A DNA stretch of 64,000 bases, taken from positions 707,273 to 771,272 of the forward strand of contig NZ_WASP01000006.1 in the NCBI RefSeq assembly GCF_009712225.1, in the 5' to 3' direction. This document shows positions 18,796-26,764 of the stretch, one piece after another (within the stretch, counting starts at the first letter, position 1; each line of letters begins with the position of its first letter). The DNA comes from Desulfovibrio sp. (lineage in GTDB: Bacteria; Desulfobacterota; Desulfovibrionia; Desulfovibrionales; Desulfovibrionaceae). A model generated the notes under the pieces. That model saw only the letters and a list, made by a program, of their open reading frames with translations. It was not told the origin of the DNA and ran no database searches. Both the position numbers and the translations under genes were made by a program.

Positions 18796-19163
18796 TGAAC
18801 GCCCTCAAAATTTTCAACCACGCAACATTCGGTAACGTCCGGGCAGTTGATCGCGGCGGGCAACCCTGGTTTGTAGCCAAAGACGTGTGCGACTGCCTTG
18901 ATATCCGCACAAACGATGCCGCCAACAGTTTGGATGAAGACGAAAAGGGGTACGAAAGTATCGTATCCCTTGGCGGTGCACAGCAAACGCTCATCATCTC
19001 AGAACCCGGCCTGTATTCGCTGATCCTTCGCTCTCGCAAGCCAGATGCCAAAGCGTTCAAGCGTTGGCTGGTTCACGAGGTTCCCCGACCTGAAGCCGGA
19101 AGTGCTGGCCCAACTGCTGGGCGACGATGCCGCTCGCCTTGTCTTCAAGAACTGGACGGGTAA
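18795..19163 (+). pseudogene. Truncated Bro-N domain phage protein
   Basis: Residues 1-96 form a Bro-N domain, common at the N-terminus of phage antirepressors: KIFNHATFGNVRAV, GGQPWFVAKDVCDCLDI, EPGLYSLILRSRKPDAKAFK and RWLVHEV. After HEV (about 19082) the sequence runs out of the domain into 26 unrelated residues, because the DNA from there on belongs to another gene in a different phase. The normal C-terminal domain is missing. The break lies in about ten bases (GTTCACGAGG, 19071-19080) that make sense in both genes, pointing to a deletion at short homology. Confidence 0.8.
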
Positions 19164-20835
19164 GGGGAACGAAGGCCTTTTGTCGGTAAAGGACTGGCGG
19201 GACATTCAGAAGATTTGGGACACCCTGCATACGCAGTGGTCGGACATTCGGGCAACTCATGAACGGCTATACGGCTTCAAGCCCCGTGGCGTCGAGGCGC
19301 GGGAGATCTCCCTTTCCATCGGCGGCAAGGCCATCACTTTGCCCGGTGGCTATTATCCTGCCGTGTATGACCCGCAGCTTTCCAAAGAAGTGGCCGGCAG
19401 AAATGAAAAGCAGGATGCCCTTGCCCGTGGTGAAGCAATGTATGCGGTTCCGGCGGCAAGAAAAGGTTTCACCCAGGGGCGCGCAAACAGTGGCGGAGGT
19501 CTCCCCCTGATGCTCTCAACGGGCGTGGTCATGAGCCACCTCAACGACGTGACCCGCTTCATTGAGTTGGCGGAAACTGTGCGCTTTGCCGACAGGGTTA
19601 CGCAGTCGCCGCAGTGGGCGCAGGCTTATACGGCAGCTTTTGGCAAGGCGCAGTATGACGCCATCCGGCCCAACCTGAAGAATATCGTGCTGGAAGACCG
19701 CCCGCCCATGGACGCCTTCAGCATTGCAGCGGAGAAGGCGCGCGCCCACCTTATCCCCTGGGGCCTTGGCTGGAACTTCAAGACGGCCCTGTTGCAATCC
19801 ACAGCCCTGTTCCCGGCCATGAACGACCTTGGCGCGGCCAACGTCAAGCGCGGCGTGTCTGCCCTTGGCATTGGCAGGTATGCCCTTGTGAAGGAGATAT
19901 GGGAGAATTCACCATACATGAAAAGCCGTGCCAGCAATATTGACCAGGACTTGCGGCAGGCGGTCAGGGGCATTGACGAGCGCACCCGCCAGAAGGCCGT
20001 CAAGCTGCTGGGCGCTGAGGTGACATGGGATAAAGTGGTGGAAGCTGGCATGTTGCCTTTGCTCACCGTGGACATGGCCACAAGCGCGGCAATCTGGCTG
20101 GCAGCCTACAACAAGGAAATGGGCAGCCTCATGGATGGGCCTGCCGGGAAAGGCGGCATAGATCCTTCCAGCGAATACCACAAGGCGGCAGTGCTGGCGG
20201 CTGACATGGCCGTGAAGGCCGTGAACCCCGACTTCAACCCGTCCAGCCGTAGCGCCTTCCTGCGTGATCGAGGCGTTGTGCGGTTGCTGAATATGTTCAG
20301 CAGTGCTGTTGTGCTGTTCGCCCAGCGCCGGGCCTACAATGCCCAAGCACTGAAACAGGCATGGCACCGGGCAGGGAAGGACAAAGCGACCAGACTCTCC
20401 GCCGTGGGCAGCTATGCCCGGTATGAGGCTTATGACTTCCTGCTCCCTGCCGTGGCAATGGGCCTGCTGCAATCGCTGGCCGGTGGGTCTGATGATCCCG
20501 ACAAGTGGGCAAAGAACATTGGTTCGGCTTACCTCGACGCCGCTGCTATGCGCCTGCCGGTGGCTGGTGGGGTTATCTCTGGCCTCATGACCAACGAAAC
20601 ATGGCGCGGCATGTCCACCGTGTTTGAACAGCCCGTCAGGATGGGCCAGCGCCTTGCCGGTGCCGTGCTCAAGGGAAGTGAGGAAAAGATGGTGGGGGCT
20701 ATGGCCGATGCGCTCAGTTTCCTGACCAAGATACCCGTTTCCCGTGTGGTGCGCAGCGGCATGCGTGGTTATGACCAGTGGCAGCGAGGTGAGGGCACAC
20801 CGCTCTCGCTGGTGATGCCGAGTCCTGGGAAGTAG
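19045..20835 (+). CDS. C-terminal fragment of a large phage protein
   Basis: About 590 residues that match the expected tail of a very large phage or mobile-element polyprotein (large polyvalent protein type); I base this on style and context, not on a known catalytic motif. The meaningful part starts near W9 (19069, WFTRFPDLKPEVLAQLL); the first eight residues are Bro-N DNA read in another frame. It is GC-rich, strongly codon-biased and ends in VMPSPGK. There is a hydrophobic stretch LLPAVAMGLLQSLAGG near residue 472. Without its N-terminus and with no Shine-Dalgarno it is probably not expressed as a functional protein. A strong terminator follows. Confidence 0.6.
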   Translation: MPKRSSVGWFTRFPDLKPEVLAQLLGDDAARLVFKNWTGKGNEGLLSVKDWRDIQKIWDTLHTQWSDIRATHERLYGFKPRGVEAREISLSIGGKAITLPGGYYPAVYDPQLSKEVAGRNEKQDALARGEAMYAVPAARKGFTQGRANSGGGLPLMLSTGVVMSHLNDVTRFIELAETVRFADRVTQSPQWAQAYTAAFGKAQYDAIRPNLKNIVLEDRPPMDAFSIAAEKARAHLIPWGLGWNFKTALLQSTALFPAMNDLGAANVKRGVSALGIGRYALVKEIWENSPYMKSRASNIDQDLRQAVRGIDERTRQKAVKLLGAEVTWDKVVEAGMLPLLTVDMATSAAIWLAAYNKEMGSLMDGPAGKGGIDPSSEYHKAAVLAADMAVKAVNPDFNPSSRSAFLRDRGVVRLLNMFSSAVVLFAQRRAYNAQALKQAWHRAGKDKATRLSAVGSYARYEAYDFLLPAVAMGLLQSLAGGSDDPDKWAKNIGSAYLDAAAMRLPVAGGVISGLMTNETWRGMSTVFEQPVRMGQRLAGAVLKGSEEKMVGAMADALSFLTKIPVSRVVRSGMRGYDQWQRGEGTPLSLVMPSPGK

Positions 20836-20843
20836 ACAGACTG

Positions 20844-20873
20844 AAGGCCGGGGAAACCCGGCCTTTAATATTT
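20844..20873 (+). terminator. Terminator
   Basis: AAGGCCGGG-GAAA-CCCGGCCTT stem-loop (20844-20865) followed by TAATATTTT, immediately after the large phage gene fragment. Confidence 0.88.
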
Positions 20874-20995
20874 TCAGCAAAGTTTGAAAAGCAATGCAAG
20901 CCCGTCAGCTATTTTGCAGCTCAACGCTCCTACTCGCTTCCCATGTTGAGTGACTACTAATCTTGTGTCACATTAATCTGCAGAGGGAAAAGCAC

Positions 20996-21946
20996 ATGAA
21001 AGAAATTTTTTTCTACCCAATTGTAGCTATAATTATTCTAAAACTATCTGGATTTGTTGGGAAATTCATTGGAGAGTATGAAAAAGTTTCATCTTTTTCA
21101 ATGAAGGAAGAATACCCAGCATTCAACGCCGTATACAGAATATTATTTCCCGTTGTAGCAGTATTTATAATGGGATCAGCATTTAGTTATTTTGGTTATT
21201 TTCTACCGCATCTATGGCTTATCCCAATATATTTTTGCGTGTTGAAATTCATATTTATATATGTGATGGATAGATCTGAATTAGCAAATTTCAAATACAT
21301 TCTATTTACATCTATAACTACGGTATTAATATCATCTTTTGTTTTTGAAATATCTAGTTCCGATAACAATTTTTTTATACCACAAAAAAATGACTTGGTT
21401 TCACAGTTTTGGATTATGGTAATATTATTTTCATATAAAATTTTTGATAATATGCGAATTCGTGGAAACAGTTCAACACAAAAAAAGGAGAGGCTAGAAA
21501 AATATATAAAGATGAAAATTTGTAGATATATTGATTTGTACAAATGTGATATTGTAAAAGTTACTACAGACATTACTATTATTAAAATTATCATATCTAT
21601 AATGATTGTAGAAGATTTCAATAGACCAAATGCTGTGCGCATTATTGAAAGAAAGTTCCCGTTTATTTGCAAAACAACTGGCATAATGCAAATAACATCA
21701 GGCAGGCCACTTTCAGACAAAGAAAGTGTTACTATGGGATCTGAATTAATAAAAAAATATTATAATGACACAAAAAAAGAAGAGCGCGCAGATTATACAT
21801 CTGATTTTATAATTGCACGAAAAGTGGCACTCAAATATAATAATAGCGAAGATTACGCAGAAATGGTGCGCGAAGCTTTTGGGTATGTTAATAATTCAGA
21901 GAATGAATCCTTTTTTAAATCAGATAGTTCTAATCGATGGATTTAG
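20996..21946 (+). CDS. Membrane protein with lysozyme-like C-terminal motifs
   Basis: A 316-residue AT-rich protein; the ATG at 20996 was preferred to the upstream in-frame start because GAGGG precedes it. Five or so hydrophobic helices fill the first 160 residues. The C-terminal domain has IMIVEDFNRPNAVR and, about 30 residues on, GIMQI. This spacing of an acidic residue and a G(I/L)MQ motif resembles the catalytic Glu and GLMQ motif of soluble lytic transglycosylases, so it may be a membrane-anchored lysozyme-fold enzyme. This is inference from two motifs. It stands alone after a terminator, and its base composition differs sharply from the preceding gene. Confidence 0.6.
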   Translation: MKEIFFYPIVAIIILKLSGFVGKFIGEYEKVSSFSMKEEYPAFNAVYRILFPVVAVFIMGSAFSYFGYFLPHLWLIPIYFCVLKFIFIYVMDRSELANFKYILFTSITTVLISSFVFEISSSDNNFFIPQKNDLVSQFWIMVILFSYKIFDNMRIRGNSSTQKKERLEKYIKMKICRYIDLYKCDIVKVTTDITIIKIIISIMIVEDFNRPNAVRIIERKFPFICKTTGIMQITSGRPLSDKESVTMGSELIKKYYNDTKKEERADYTSDFIIARKVALKYNNSEDYAEMVREAFGYVNNSENESFFKSDSSNRWI

Positions 21947-21997
21947 TGGATTATCACGGGCGGCTCTTTCTTGTCGGATTGAGGATAGCGTGGAACC

Positions 21998-22378
21998 ATG
22001 GAAGAAACGACACTATCAGGCCAGCATGGGACAACCTTCCAAACTGTGCCGACCAAATTACGCAGCCCCTTTGGCTGGAAGGCCGCCCTTCTTTTGGGCC
22101 TTGCCATCGTCTGTGTTGTCGTGTTCGTCTTCCTATCCAGGGCAACCACTCCGCCGCCCACCACGCCCACGGAGCAGGCAGCGCGCAGAGCAAGCCGCAT
22201 TGGACCACAAGAGCAAGCCTTTTTGGATAGCATTGCCCGCGAGCTAATAGCAGAAGGGAAGCTGACGCCCTACTCTCCAGGCAGCCCAGAAGCCCAGATA
22301 CAAAAGCCAGCAGCCCCCATGACCCCGGCGGAGCGCGTTAAGCACTATGAAGATGCCGTGAACACGCTCCTGAATTAA
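21998..22378 (+). CDS. Small single-pass membrane protein
   Basis: 126 residues, not recognised. A cytoplasmic N-terminus of about 27 residues is followed by one hydrophobic helix (AALLLGLAIVCVVVFVFL) and a proline-rich linker (TTPPPTTPTEQAARR), then a soluble tail with EQAFLDSIARELIAEGKLT and AERVKHYEDAVNTLL. Such short, anchored proteins are common in phage and satellite modules. Composition returns to GC-rich. Confidence 0.6.
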   Translation: MEETTLSGQHGTTFQTVPTKLRSPFGWKAALLLGLAIVCVVVFVFLSRATTPPPTTPTEQAARRASRIGPQEQAFLDSIARELIAEGKLTPYSPGSPEAQIQKPAAPMTPAERVKHYEDAVNTLLN

Positions 22379-22521
22379 TTCAATTCCCCCACGGTCTGGC
22401 GGCAAAACGGATCGTTTTCTTCCTCTGTTGGGTATCCTGCGCAGACACCTTCCTTCACGACCTTCGCACATCCGGCCACCTTGCGCCGTTGGCACTGTTT
22501 GCAGGGGTAGCAATCCGATTG
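22375..22521 (-). pseudogene. Cysteine-rich small reading frame without a start
   Basis: On the minus strand an open frame reads DCYPCKQCQRRKVAGCAKVV and then KEGVCAGYPTEEENDPFC, ending GELN before TAA at 22375. The paired cysteines suggest a metal-binding knuckle. An in-frame TAG lies just upstream and no ATG is available, so it may be a remnant. A degraded relative of its last part (GYPxExxNDP) is present at 26548-26587 on the plus strand, which supports its having been a real gene. Confidence 0.4.
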
Positions 22522-22527
22522 CTACCC
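22505..22527. repeat. Perfect 10-bp hairpin
   Basis: GGGTAGCAAT-CCG-ATTGCTACCC. No T-run follows, so it is not an obvious terminator; it lies at the left edge of the long non-coding stretch. Confidence 0.5.
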
Positions 22528-22631
22528 TGGCTGGATATGCCAAAGCATGGCGTGCGCCAAGGGGGTCGCTTTCGCTGCCATCACCCCGCCTTGCCGCGTA
22601 GGGATGTCCATACTGTGGACGCCCTTTTTAT

Positions 22632-22933
22632 GTGTGGCCTTGGGTGTGGCCTTTTGACAGTTTTCATCGCACTTTCTTTGCTTCGCCTTTGCTTCGGAAG
22701 CCCACCAGCACCCCTTCCTTCTCGCTTCCTTCTCGCTTCAGATGCCCCGGCAAATGAAAAATCTTCCGTGCTTCGTCCGTGCTTCAATCTGAAATTTTCC
22801 TTTGTTCGTCCTTTGTTCGTGTGCCCCTGTTGGCCTGTAATTGCGTTGCAGTGTGTAGCTATTATTGACACCCTTGACGACCGCCCGACGACAGTCAAAC
22901 GACCGTTGAAACAAGAGCGAAGCAAGAGCAATA
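22632..22933. repeat. Iteron-like array of paired 11-bp repeats
   Basis: Non-coding stretch with tandem 11-bp doublets. On the plus strand: CTTTGCTTCG at 22676 and 22687; TTCCTTCTCGC at 22715 and 22726; TCCGTGCTTC at 22765 and 22776; TCCTTTGTTCG at 22798 and 22809; then GACGAC-like units at 22876, 22887 and 22898, and CAAGAGC at 22912 and 22923. GTGTGGCCTT is doubled at a 12-bp step (22632, 22644). Read on the minus strand most units resemble CGAAGCAAAGG, and the last doublet shows the same word in the opposite orientation. This looks like repeated protein-binding sites on one face of the helix, as in plasmid or satellite origins. Confidence 0.55.
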
Positions 22934-23244
22934 GCGGAATACCATCATTATTGGTGACGGTATTCAGGGGTGTGCATCGGTTGCCCCCCCCTATGACTGA
23001 AGTGGGTCTATTCTGTTCAGTCCCCCACCGTTTATCAGTTGCCCACCTTCCAGACATACCCCAAAAGCAACCCCCCTTAAAATCGTTGGTCGGAATGATT
23101 TCAGCGGGTTGACGTAGATGGAGCGCGAAGAGTCTTTTTCAGGCCTGACCATAAGCCGATCCCCCCCCACTAAAGATACGTGCCAGGAGTACGACAATTC
23201 CGCACCCCTTACAGTGTGATTCAGTAGCAGGCCCAGAAAGCAAA
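22934..23244. other. Non-coding stretch after the repeats
   Basis: No credible gene. It holds an imperfect hairpin GAATACC...GGTATTC (22937-22965) and short C-runs. The open frames on either strand have no Shine-Dalgarno, no recognisable domain and poor codon use. Confidence 0.4.
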
Positions 23245-23285
23245 TACGGCCCCCAAGGAGCAATCCAAGGGGGCTGTATTTTTCT
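23245..23285 (+). terminator. Probable terminator
   Basis: ATACGGCCCCC pairs with GGGGGCTGTAT (23245-23255 with 23270-23280), followed by TTTTCTT. The transcript it ends is unclear. From 23286 to 23487 I see no gene. Confidence 0.6.
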
Positions 23286-23487
23286 TGCAAGATGAGTTGG
23301 GTGGCCTTCGGGAGAGCGCCCTTCCTCCATATCTGGGTTGCACGGCGCTCTTTCAGCCGGAGTGCCCAGTTCGCAGCAGCGGCGACTTTCTGCTGTCGAA
23401 GGCCAACTGGAGAGAATGTATACCAAGGGATGCGGATTGCAAAGAGGTGGAAGACGATTCACAACCCTGAGGGCTGTTCAACAAAAG

Positions 23488-24360
23488 CTATTTAGCGTTC
23501 AGAGGAGAGTGCTTACCATTACCGGTCTTTGCGATTTTACTTTTATACGTATGTTCAAACCAATCGCGATTTGCACGCATTTTTTGTTTTACCATTTCAG
23601 CATCTTCAAAAGAAGCCGCAAATTCGTCAATTCTACTGATAAGTTTATCAATTAATTTTTCATATTTTGTATATTTTATTTGAACAAAATTTATTATACA
23701 TTTGTCATTTATCTTCAAATTATCTAATTCTTTTAGCTCAAGTTTTAGATCAGAAATAAATAAACTTAATATAAAATTAGAGTTAGGTAAAATATTTTGC
23801 AAGGAAAACAATAATGATTCAATGTAATTTTTCATGTTGTATATGTGTGTATTTATTGTAACAATCTCAATACAAAGAATAACGTCACCAGGATCAATTT
23901 TTATACTTTTACAACGGGATGCCCTTTTAGACACTCTTTCTATATCATCATTCATGCAATGTTTAAAATTGTCTAAGAATACATAAAATTTTGACAGTAG
24001 ATATAGTGATTCATTGTCAATACGCATTTTTTCTTGAGCGATATTCAAGTAGTAAAAAATAAAGCTAACAATAAACCCGACTAGTATTTGTATAAATATG
24101 TCAATCATTCGCCAAAAAAAAGGATCGTTAACTACACCAGAGGCAACAAACAGCATAGATAATAGCGGGAATGAAACAAACAGCATAATTTCAAGATTGG
24201 TATATGCGGATGAATTTTTATAAAAAAATGCAGGCTTCGCATACTTTGTTTTAACTTGCTTCCCTTCTATCCGCCCCGGTGTGCCATTTTCACATCTCGA
24301 ATCATTCATATCTTTGACACCAGAGCTTTCTTGCTGTGCTTTATCCTGCATGTTGCTCAC
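23488..24360 (-). CDS. Two-helix membrane protein
   Basis: 290 residues, not recognised, AT-rich. A polar N-terminus of about 55 residues is followed by two hydrophobic helices (MLFVSFPLLSMLFVASGVV and IDIFIQILVGFIVSFIFYYL) and a long cytoplasmic helical tail rich in K, D and E. Its start overlaps the stop of the XRE gene by four bases, so the repressor and this protein are co-expressed. In prophages a membrane protein next to the repressor is often a superinfection-exclusion or immunity factor; that role is only suggested by position. Confidence 0.6.
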   Translation of the reverse strand: MSNMQDKAQQESSGVKDMNDSRCENGTPGRIEGKQVKTKYAKPAFFYKNSSAYTNLEIMLFVSFPLLSMLFVASGVVNDPFFWRMIDIFIQILVGFIVSFIFYYLNIAQEKMRIDNESLYLLSKFYVFLDNFKHCMNDDIERVSKRASRCKSIKIDPGDVILCIEIVTINTHIYNMKNYIESLLFSLQNILPNSNFILSLFISDLKLELKELDNLKINDKCIINFVQIKYTKYEKLIDKLISRIDEFAASFEDAEMVKQKMRANRDWFEHTYKSKIAKTGNGKHSPLNAK

Positions 24361-24581
24361 TCCTTTTCGACCATGCGATCTTCAACCTCGTCATAAAGCC
24401 GTTTGGTCTTCACGCCTAGGGCTGAACCGATCTTGGCCAGGGTCGAAAGGCGGCACTCCGCGATTCCTTCATCATCCCGAAGTTTATGGATGGTTGCGCT
24501 TGAAAGGCCAGATACTTCAACTGCATCCCTTATTGTAACCTTCTTTTCATTCATTATCTTCTTGATATTGCTTTTAAACAT
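24357..24581 (-). CDS. XRE-family (Cro/CI-type) repressor
   Basis: A 74-residue HTH protein: TIRDAVEVSGLSSATIHKLR is the helix-turn-helix and LSTLAKIGSALGVKTKRLY the C-terminal part of the domain. It is transcribed divergently from the small-gene cassette at 24754 and overlaps the next minus-strand gene. Two inverted 17-bp near-identical sequences sit between it and the cassette, making it the likely repressor of that promoter. Confidence 0.88.
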   Translation of the reverse strand: MFKSNIKKIMNEKKVTIRDAVEVSGLSSATIHKLRDDEGIAECRLSTLAKIGSALGVKTKRLYDEVEDRMVEKE

Positions 24582-24601
24582 TGGTTTTTACCTCGAAATA
24601 A

Positions 24602-24655
24602 TGTTTTAGTAACGCGAGTTTTTTATTGACCTCTTTGACTCACGATGCTAAAACA
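24602..24655. promoter_or_regulatory. Twin inverted operators around a promoter
   Basis: TGTTTTAGTAACGCGAG (24602-24618) and, inverted, CTCACGATGCTAAAACA (24639-24655) agree at 13 of 17 positions. Between them TTGACC (24626-24631) is 17 bases from TAAAAC (24649-24654), a plus-strand promoter whose -10 lies inside the right operator. Binding of the XRE protein here would block the cassette promoter. Confidence 0.6.
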
Positions 24656-24753
24656 AAGTCACGTTAAGGGCAATACCAAAAAAGAACAGCCCGGCAGGAA
24701 GTTGCACCTTCCGAACCGGGCCTAACCACCAAGCGCCACTGGAGGGCGCGAGT

Positions 24754-25134
24754 ATGGATAACCGAACCAACCACACTTCATCTGACCAGTCAACCACCGC
24801 TCCCCGATCTGAAGAGAGTGAGCGCATCGAGCAGCTTGAAAAAGAAAACCGCCGCCTGCGCCTTGCGCTTAAGTGCCGCGAACTGCAAATTTCCGAACTT
24901 ACCCCCGGCCTTTACATCCTGACCGACGAAGGCGACTTCAACGGTCCTTGCCCCACCATGCGCGACGTGGAGAAGGCTATTCCCGACTATACCGAGGACG
25001 GCGGGGCCTGCATTGTGGTTCAGGTTGTTTCCCGCCATGTGGGAGCCGTGGTTGAAGATTGGGCCGAATACAACGGCGTGACCGCTGGCGTGGACTTCTC
25101 CGCAACTATGACCGCCCGCGTGGCGAACTGGTAG
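24754..25134 (+). CDS. Hypothetical protein with short coiled coil
   Basis: 126 residues, unknown. Residues 20-48 (ESERIEQLEKENRRLRLALK) form a coiled coil; the rest is a small mixed domain containing PGLYILTDEGDFNGPCPTMR. GGAGGG precedes the ATG. It is first of five same-strand genes closely spaced to 26334, probably one operon under the XRE-type operators. The 5' leader carries a GCCCGG...CCGGGC hairpin (24690-24722) without a T-run. Confidence 0.65.
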   Translation: MDNRTNHTSSDQSTTAPRSEESERIEQLEKENRRLRLALKCRELQISELTPGLYILTDEGDFNGPCPTMRDVEKAIPDYTEDGGACIVVQVVSRHVGAVVEDWAEYNGVTAGVDFSATMTARVANW

Positions 25135-25143
25135 GGGGCAATC

Positions 25144-25608
25144 ATGACCGCGAAATCATCACAGCAGGATTCTACTCAGTCCGTTGCCCAGCCCGCTACC
25201 CAGGAACAGATTCTTGCCCTGCTGGGCGAACTCAACGACAAGCTGTTGCCCCTGCCAGCCCCCAAGCCGGAAACGGTTTCCAGCGTCGATATGAACTTCA
25301 TTCTGCCCCTGGACGGGCTGCGCCAATCCCTCCAAAAGTCCATTGCAGAAATCAACGGCATTATGCGCGAAGCAAGCGTTCAGTTAAGCGCCTTGTACCG
25401 TAAGATGCCCGCAGCACGAAATGAACGCGCATGGGGCGTTGTTTTCCTCAACCAGAAGCGCAGCTTCCAAACAATGACAGACGCAGCAGCATGCAGTCTG
25501 CAAGCCGTTGATACGTATCTGGTGGATATTGCTCGCATGCTTGTACTTGCTGCTGATGGCGATCCTGAAACTGTGAATGCACTGCTGGAGGGTGAAGGCC
25601 ATGAGTAA
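25144..25608 (+). CDS. Hypothetical small phage-type protein
   Basis: 154 residues, unknown. A flexible N-terminus (QQDSTQSVAQPATQEQ) is followed by a helical body with LNDKLLPLPAPKPE and NQKRSFQTMTDAAACSLQAV. AGGGGGC stands before the ATG, 9 bases after the previous stop. Its stop overlaps the next gene (ATG at 25601), so translation is coupled. Confidence 0.65.
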   Translation: MTAKSSQQDSTQSVAQPATQEQILALLGELNDKLLPLPAPKPETVSSVDMNFILPLDGLRQSLQKSIAEINGIMREASVQLSALYRKMPAARNERAWGVVFLNQKRSFQTMTDAAACSLQAVDTYLVDIARMLVLAADGDPETVNALLEGEGHE

Positions 25609-25861
25609 CCAACGCGCCCTTTCTGGCTACCAGCCCGGCGGCAATGAGCCGACCTTCAAAGATTTGCTGTGGGAATCTCACGAGGTGCTTGCTTGCCTCA
25701 GCGCGCTTGTGCAGCACAGCAACGGCAGCGACATTGACCTCAACATGGACGACAGCGCCCGCAAAGGCCTTGGCCGCATTCTCCTGCACTGTTCACAGAT
25801 CACCATTGACGCCATAGGGCTTGCGCCTAGTGCCAAGCCGAAGGAGGCCGAGCATGAATAG
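25601..25861 (+). CDS. Small helical protein, first of a related series
   Basis: 86 residues, unknown. The ATG at 25601 is preceded by GGAGGGTGAAGG and overlaps the end of the preceding gene; the longer upstream frame is not used. FKDLLWESHEVLACLSALVQ and ARKGLGRILLHCSQITIDAI form two helices with the same layout as the next two proteins. Confidence 0.65.
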   Translation: MSNQRALSGYQPGGNEPTFKDLLWESHEVLACLSALVQHSNGSDIDLNMDDSARKGLGRILLHCSQITIDAIGLAPSAKPKEAEHE

Positions 25862-26117
25862 CGCGCCCCTGACCATCAAAGACCATGGCAATGCAATCAT
25901 GCTGTCTGAATCCATTGAGCTCATGGCGCTCAGCTTGCGGGAAGAGTTTCTTGACCAAGGGGAGATGGTTAACGACAAAACCGCCGAACATGCGTTGTAC
26001 GCCGGGCTGAACCTCATTGCCCATGCCGCGCACACCTTGGGCAATTATGTGGAGCAGTGCCAGAATGAGCTTGAGAAGGCGGCACAGAAGCCCGGCAAGG
26101 GGGCAAGTCATGAGTAA
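25854..26117 (+). CDS. Small helical protein, second of a related series
   Basis: 87 residues from the ATG at 25854, with GGAGG 8 bases upstream, overlapping the previous gene by 8 bases. DHGNAIMLSESIELMALSL and GLNLIAHAAHTLGNYV align with DHVGAITLAQSIKDMALGA and SFNLIHYAAAALLDYL of the next protein, so the two are probably tandem duplicates. Function unknown. Confidence 0.65.
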   Translation: MNSAPLTIKDHGNAIMLSESIELMALSLREEFLDQGEMVNDKTAEHALYAGLNLIAHAAHTLGNYVEQCQNELEKAAQKPGKGASHE

Positions 26118-26334
26118 CACCGGCTATGCAGCTCTTGACCATGTCGGGGCCATCACCTTGGCCCAAAGCATCAAGGACATGGCCCTCGGCGCAGGAGAGT
26201 TTTTAGTAGCCGATTCGGATACGGTTGAAGGCAAGGCAGCCACGGGGAGCTTCAACTTGATTCACTACGCTGCCGCCGCCCTACTGGACTACCTGAACGA
26301 CATTTCAGAAACGGGCATCCCCCCCCAGAAATAG
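26110..26334 (+). CDS. Small helical protein, third of a related series
   Basis: 74 residues from the ATG at 26110, preceded by GGGGG and overlapping the previous gene by 8 bases. It is clearly similar to the preceding 87-residue product (DHxxAIxLxxSIxxMAL core). Last gene of the cassette; a terminator follows 23 bases on. Confidence 0.65.
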   Translation: MSNTGYAALDHVGAITLAQSIKDMALGAGEFLVADSDTVEGKAATGSFNLIHYAAAALLDYLNDISETGIPPQK

Positions 26335-26356
26335 GCGCACATCTGGCGCACTAAAG

Positions 26357-26391
26357 AAAAGCCCTGGCCATCTTCAACGGCTGGGGCTTTT
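26357..26391 (+). terminator. Terminator of the small-gene cassette
   Basis: AAAAGCCCTGGCC pairs with GGCTGGGGCTTTT (26357-26369 with 26379-26391), with a T-rich right arm. Confidence 0.8.
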
Positions 26392-26764
26392 GCTGTTTCA
26401 TGGCAGGGAACGCAAGACCAAATGCAAGGGCATAAGTTCCCAAAAGGGGGGCGCGATAAGGCTTTTCGGTGGGGTTCACCCAAAACGCAAGGGCTTTGGC
26501 CGAGGTGGGGAAAGGTGGTTGAGCCTTGCAAGGCCATGGGCATTGTGTGGTTTGCAGCGCCAAGGCAGGATATCCAATAGAGGATCAAAACGATCCGATT
26601 GTCACTAGGCTTCACTCTACCACATCCCTGTCGTTTAGCAGGGTACTTTGACAATCCGTGGTCATTCTCCTACTGGCTTCAACTTCATTTCATGTGGTAT
26701 TTCCAGAAAGCAGCAAGATCGTGATTGTGAATATTCAAAATTTTAGATGTCTTTTATGCGGTAG
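26392..26764. other. Non-coding stretch with a gene relic
   Basis: No intact gene. Between about 26548 and 26587 the plus strand reads GYPIEDQNDP in one frame, nearly the same at DNA level as the C-terminal part of the cysteine-rich frame at 22375-22521 (shared word AAAACGATCCG after a GCAGGATA-like stretch). The frame has no plausible start, so it is a relic of a duplicated small gene. Confidence 0.35.

Noticed and set aside
22632..22933. CRISPR array
   Set aside because: Units are 11 bp, directly tandem and of differing sequence; there are no constant repeats with unique spacers and no cas genes.
22489..23112. A 207-codon open frame on the plus strand across the 11-bp repeats
   Set aside because: No Shine-Dalgarno or recognisable domain, and the 11-bp duplications shift the reading frame, which fits non-coding DNA better.
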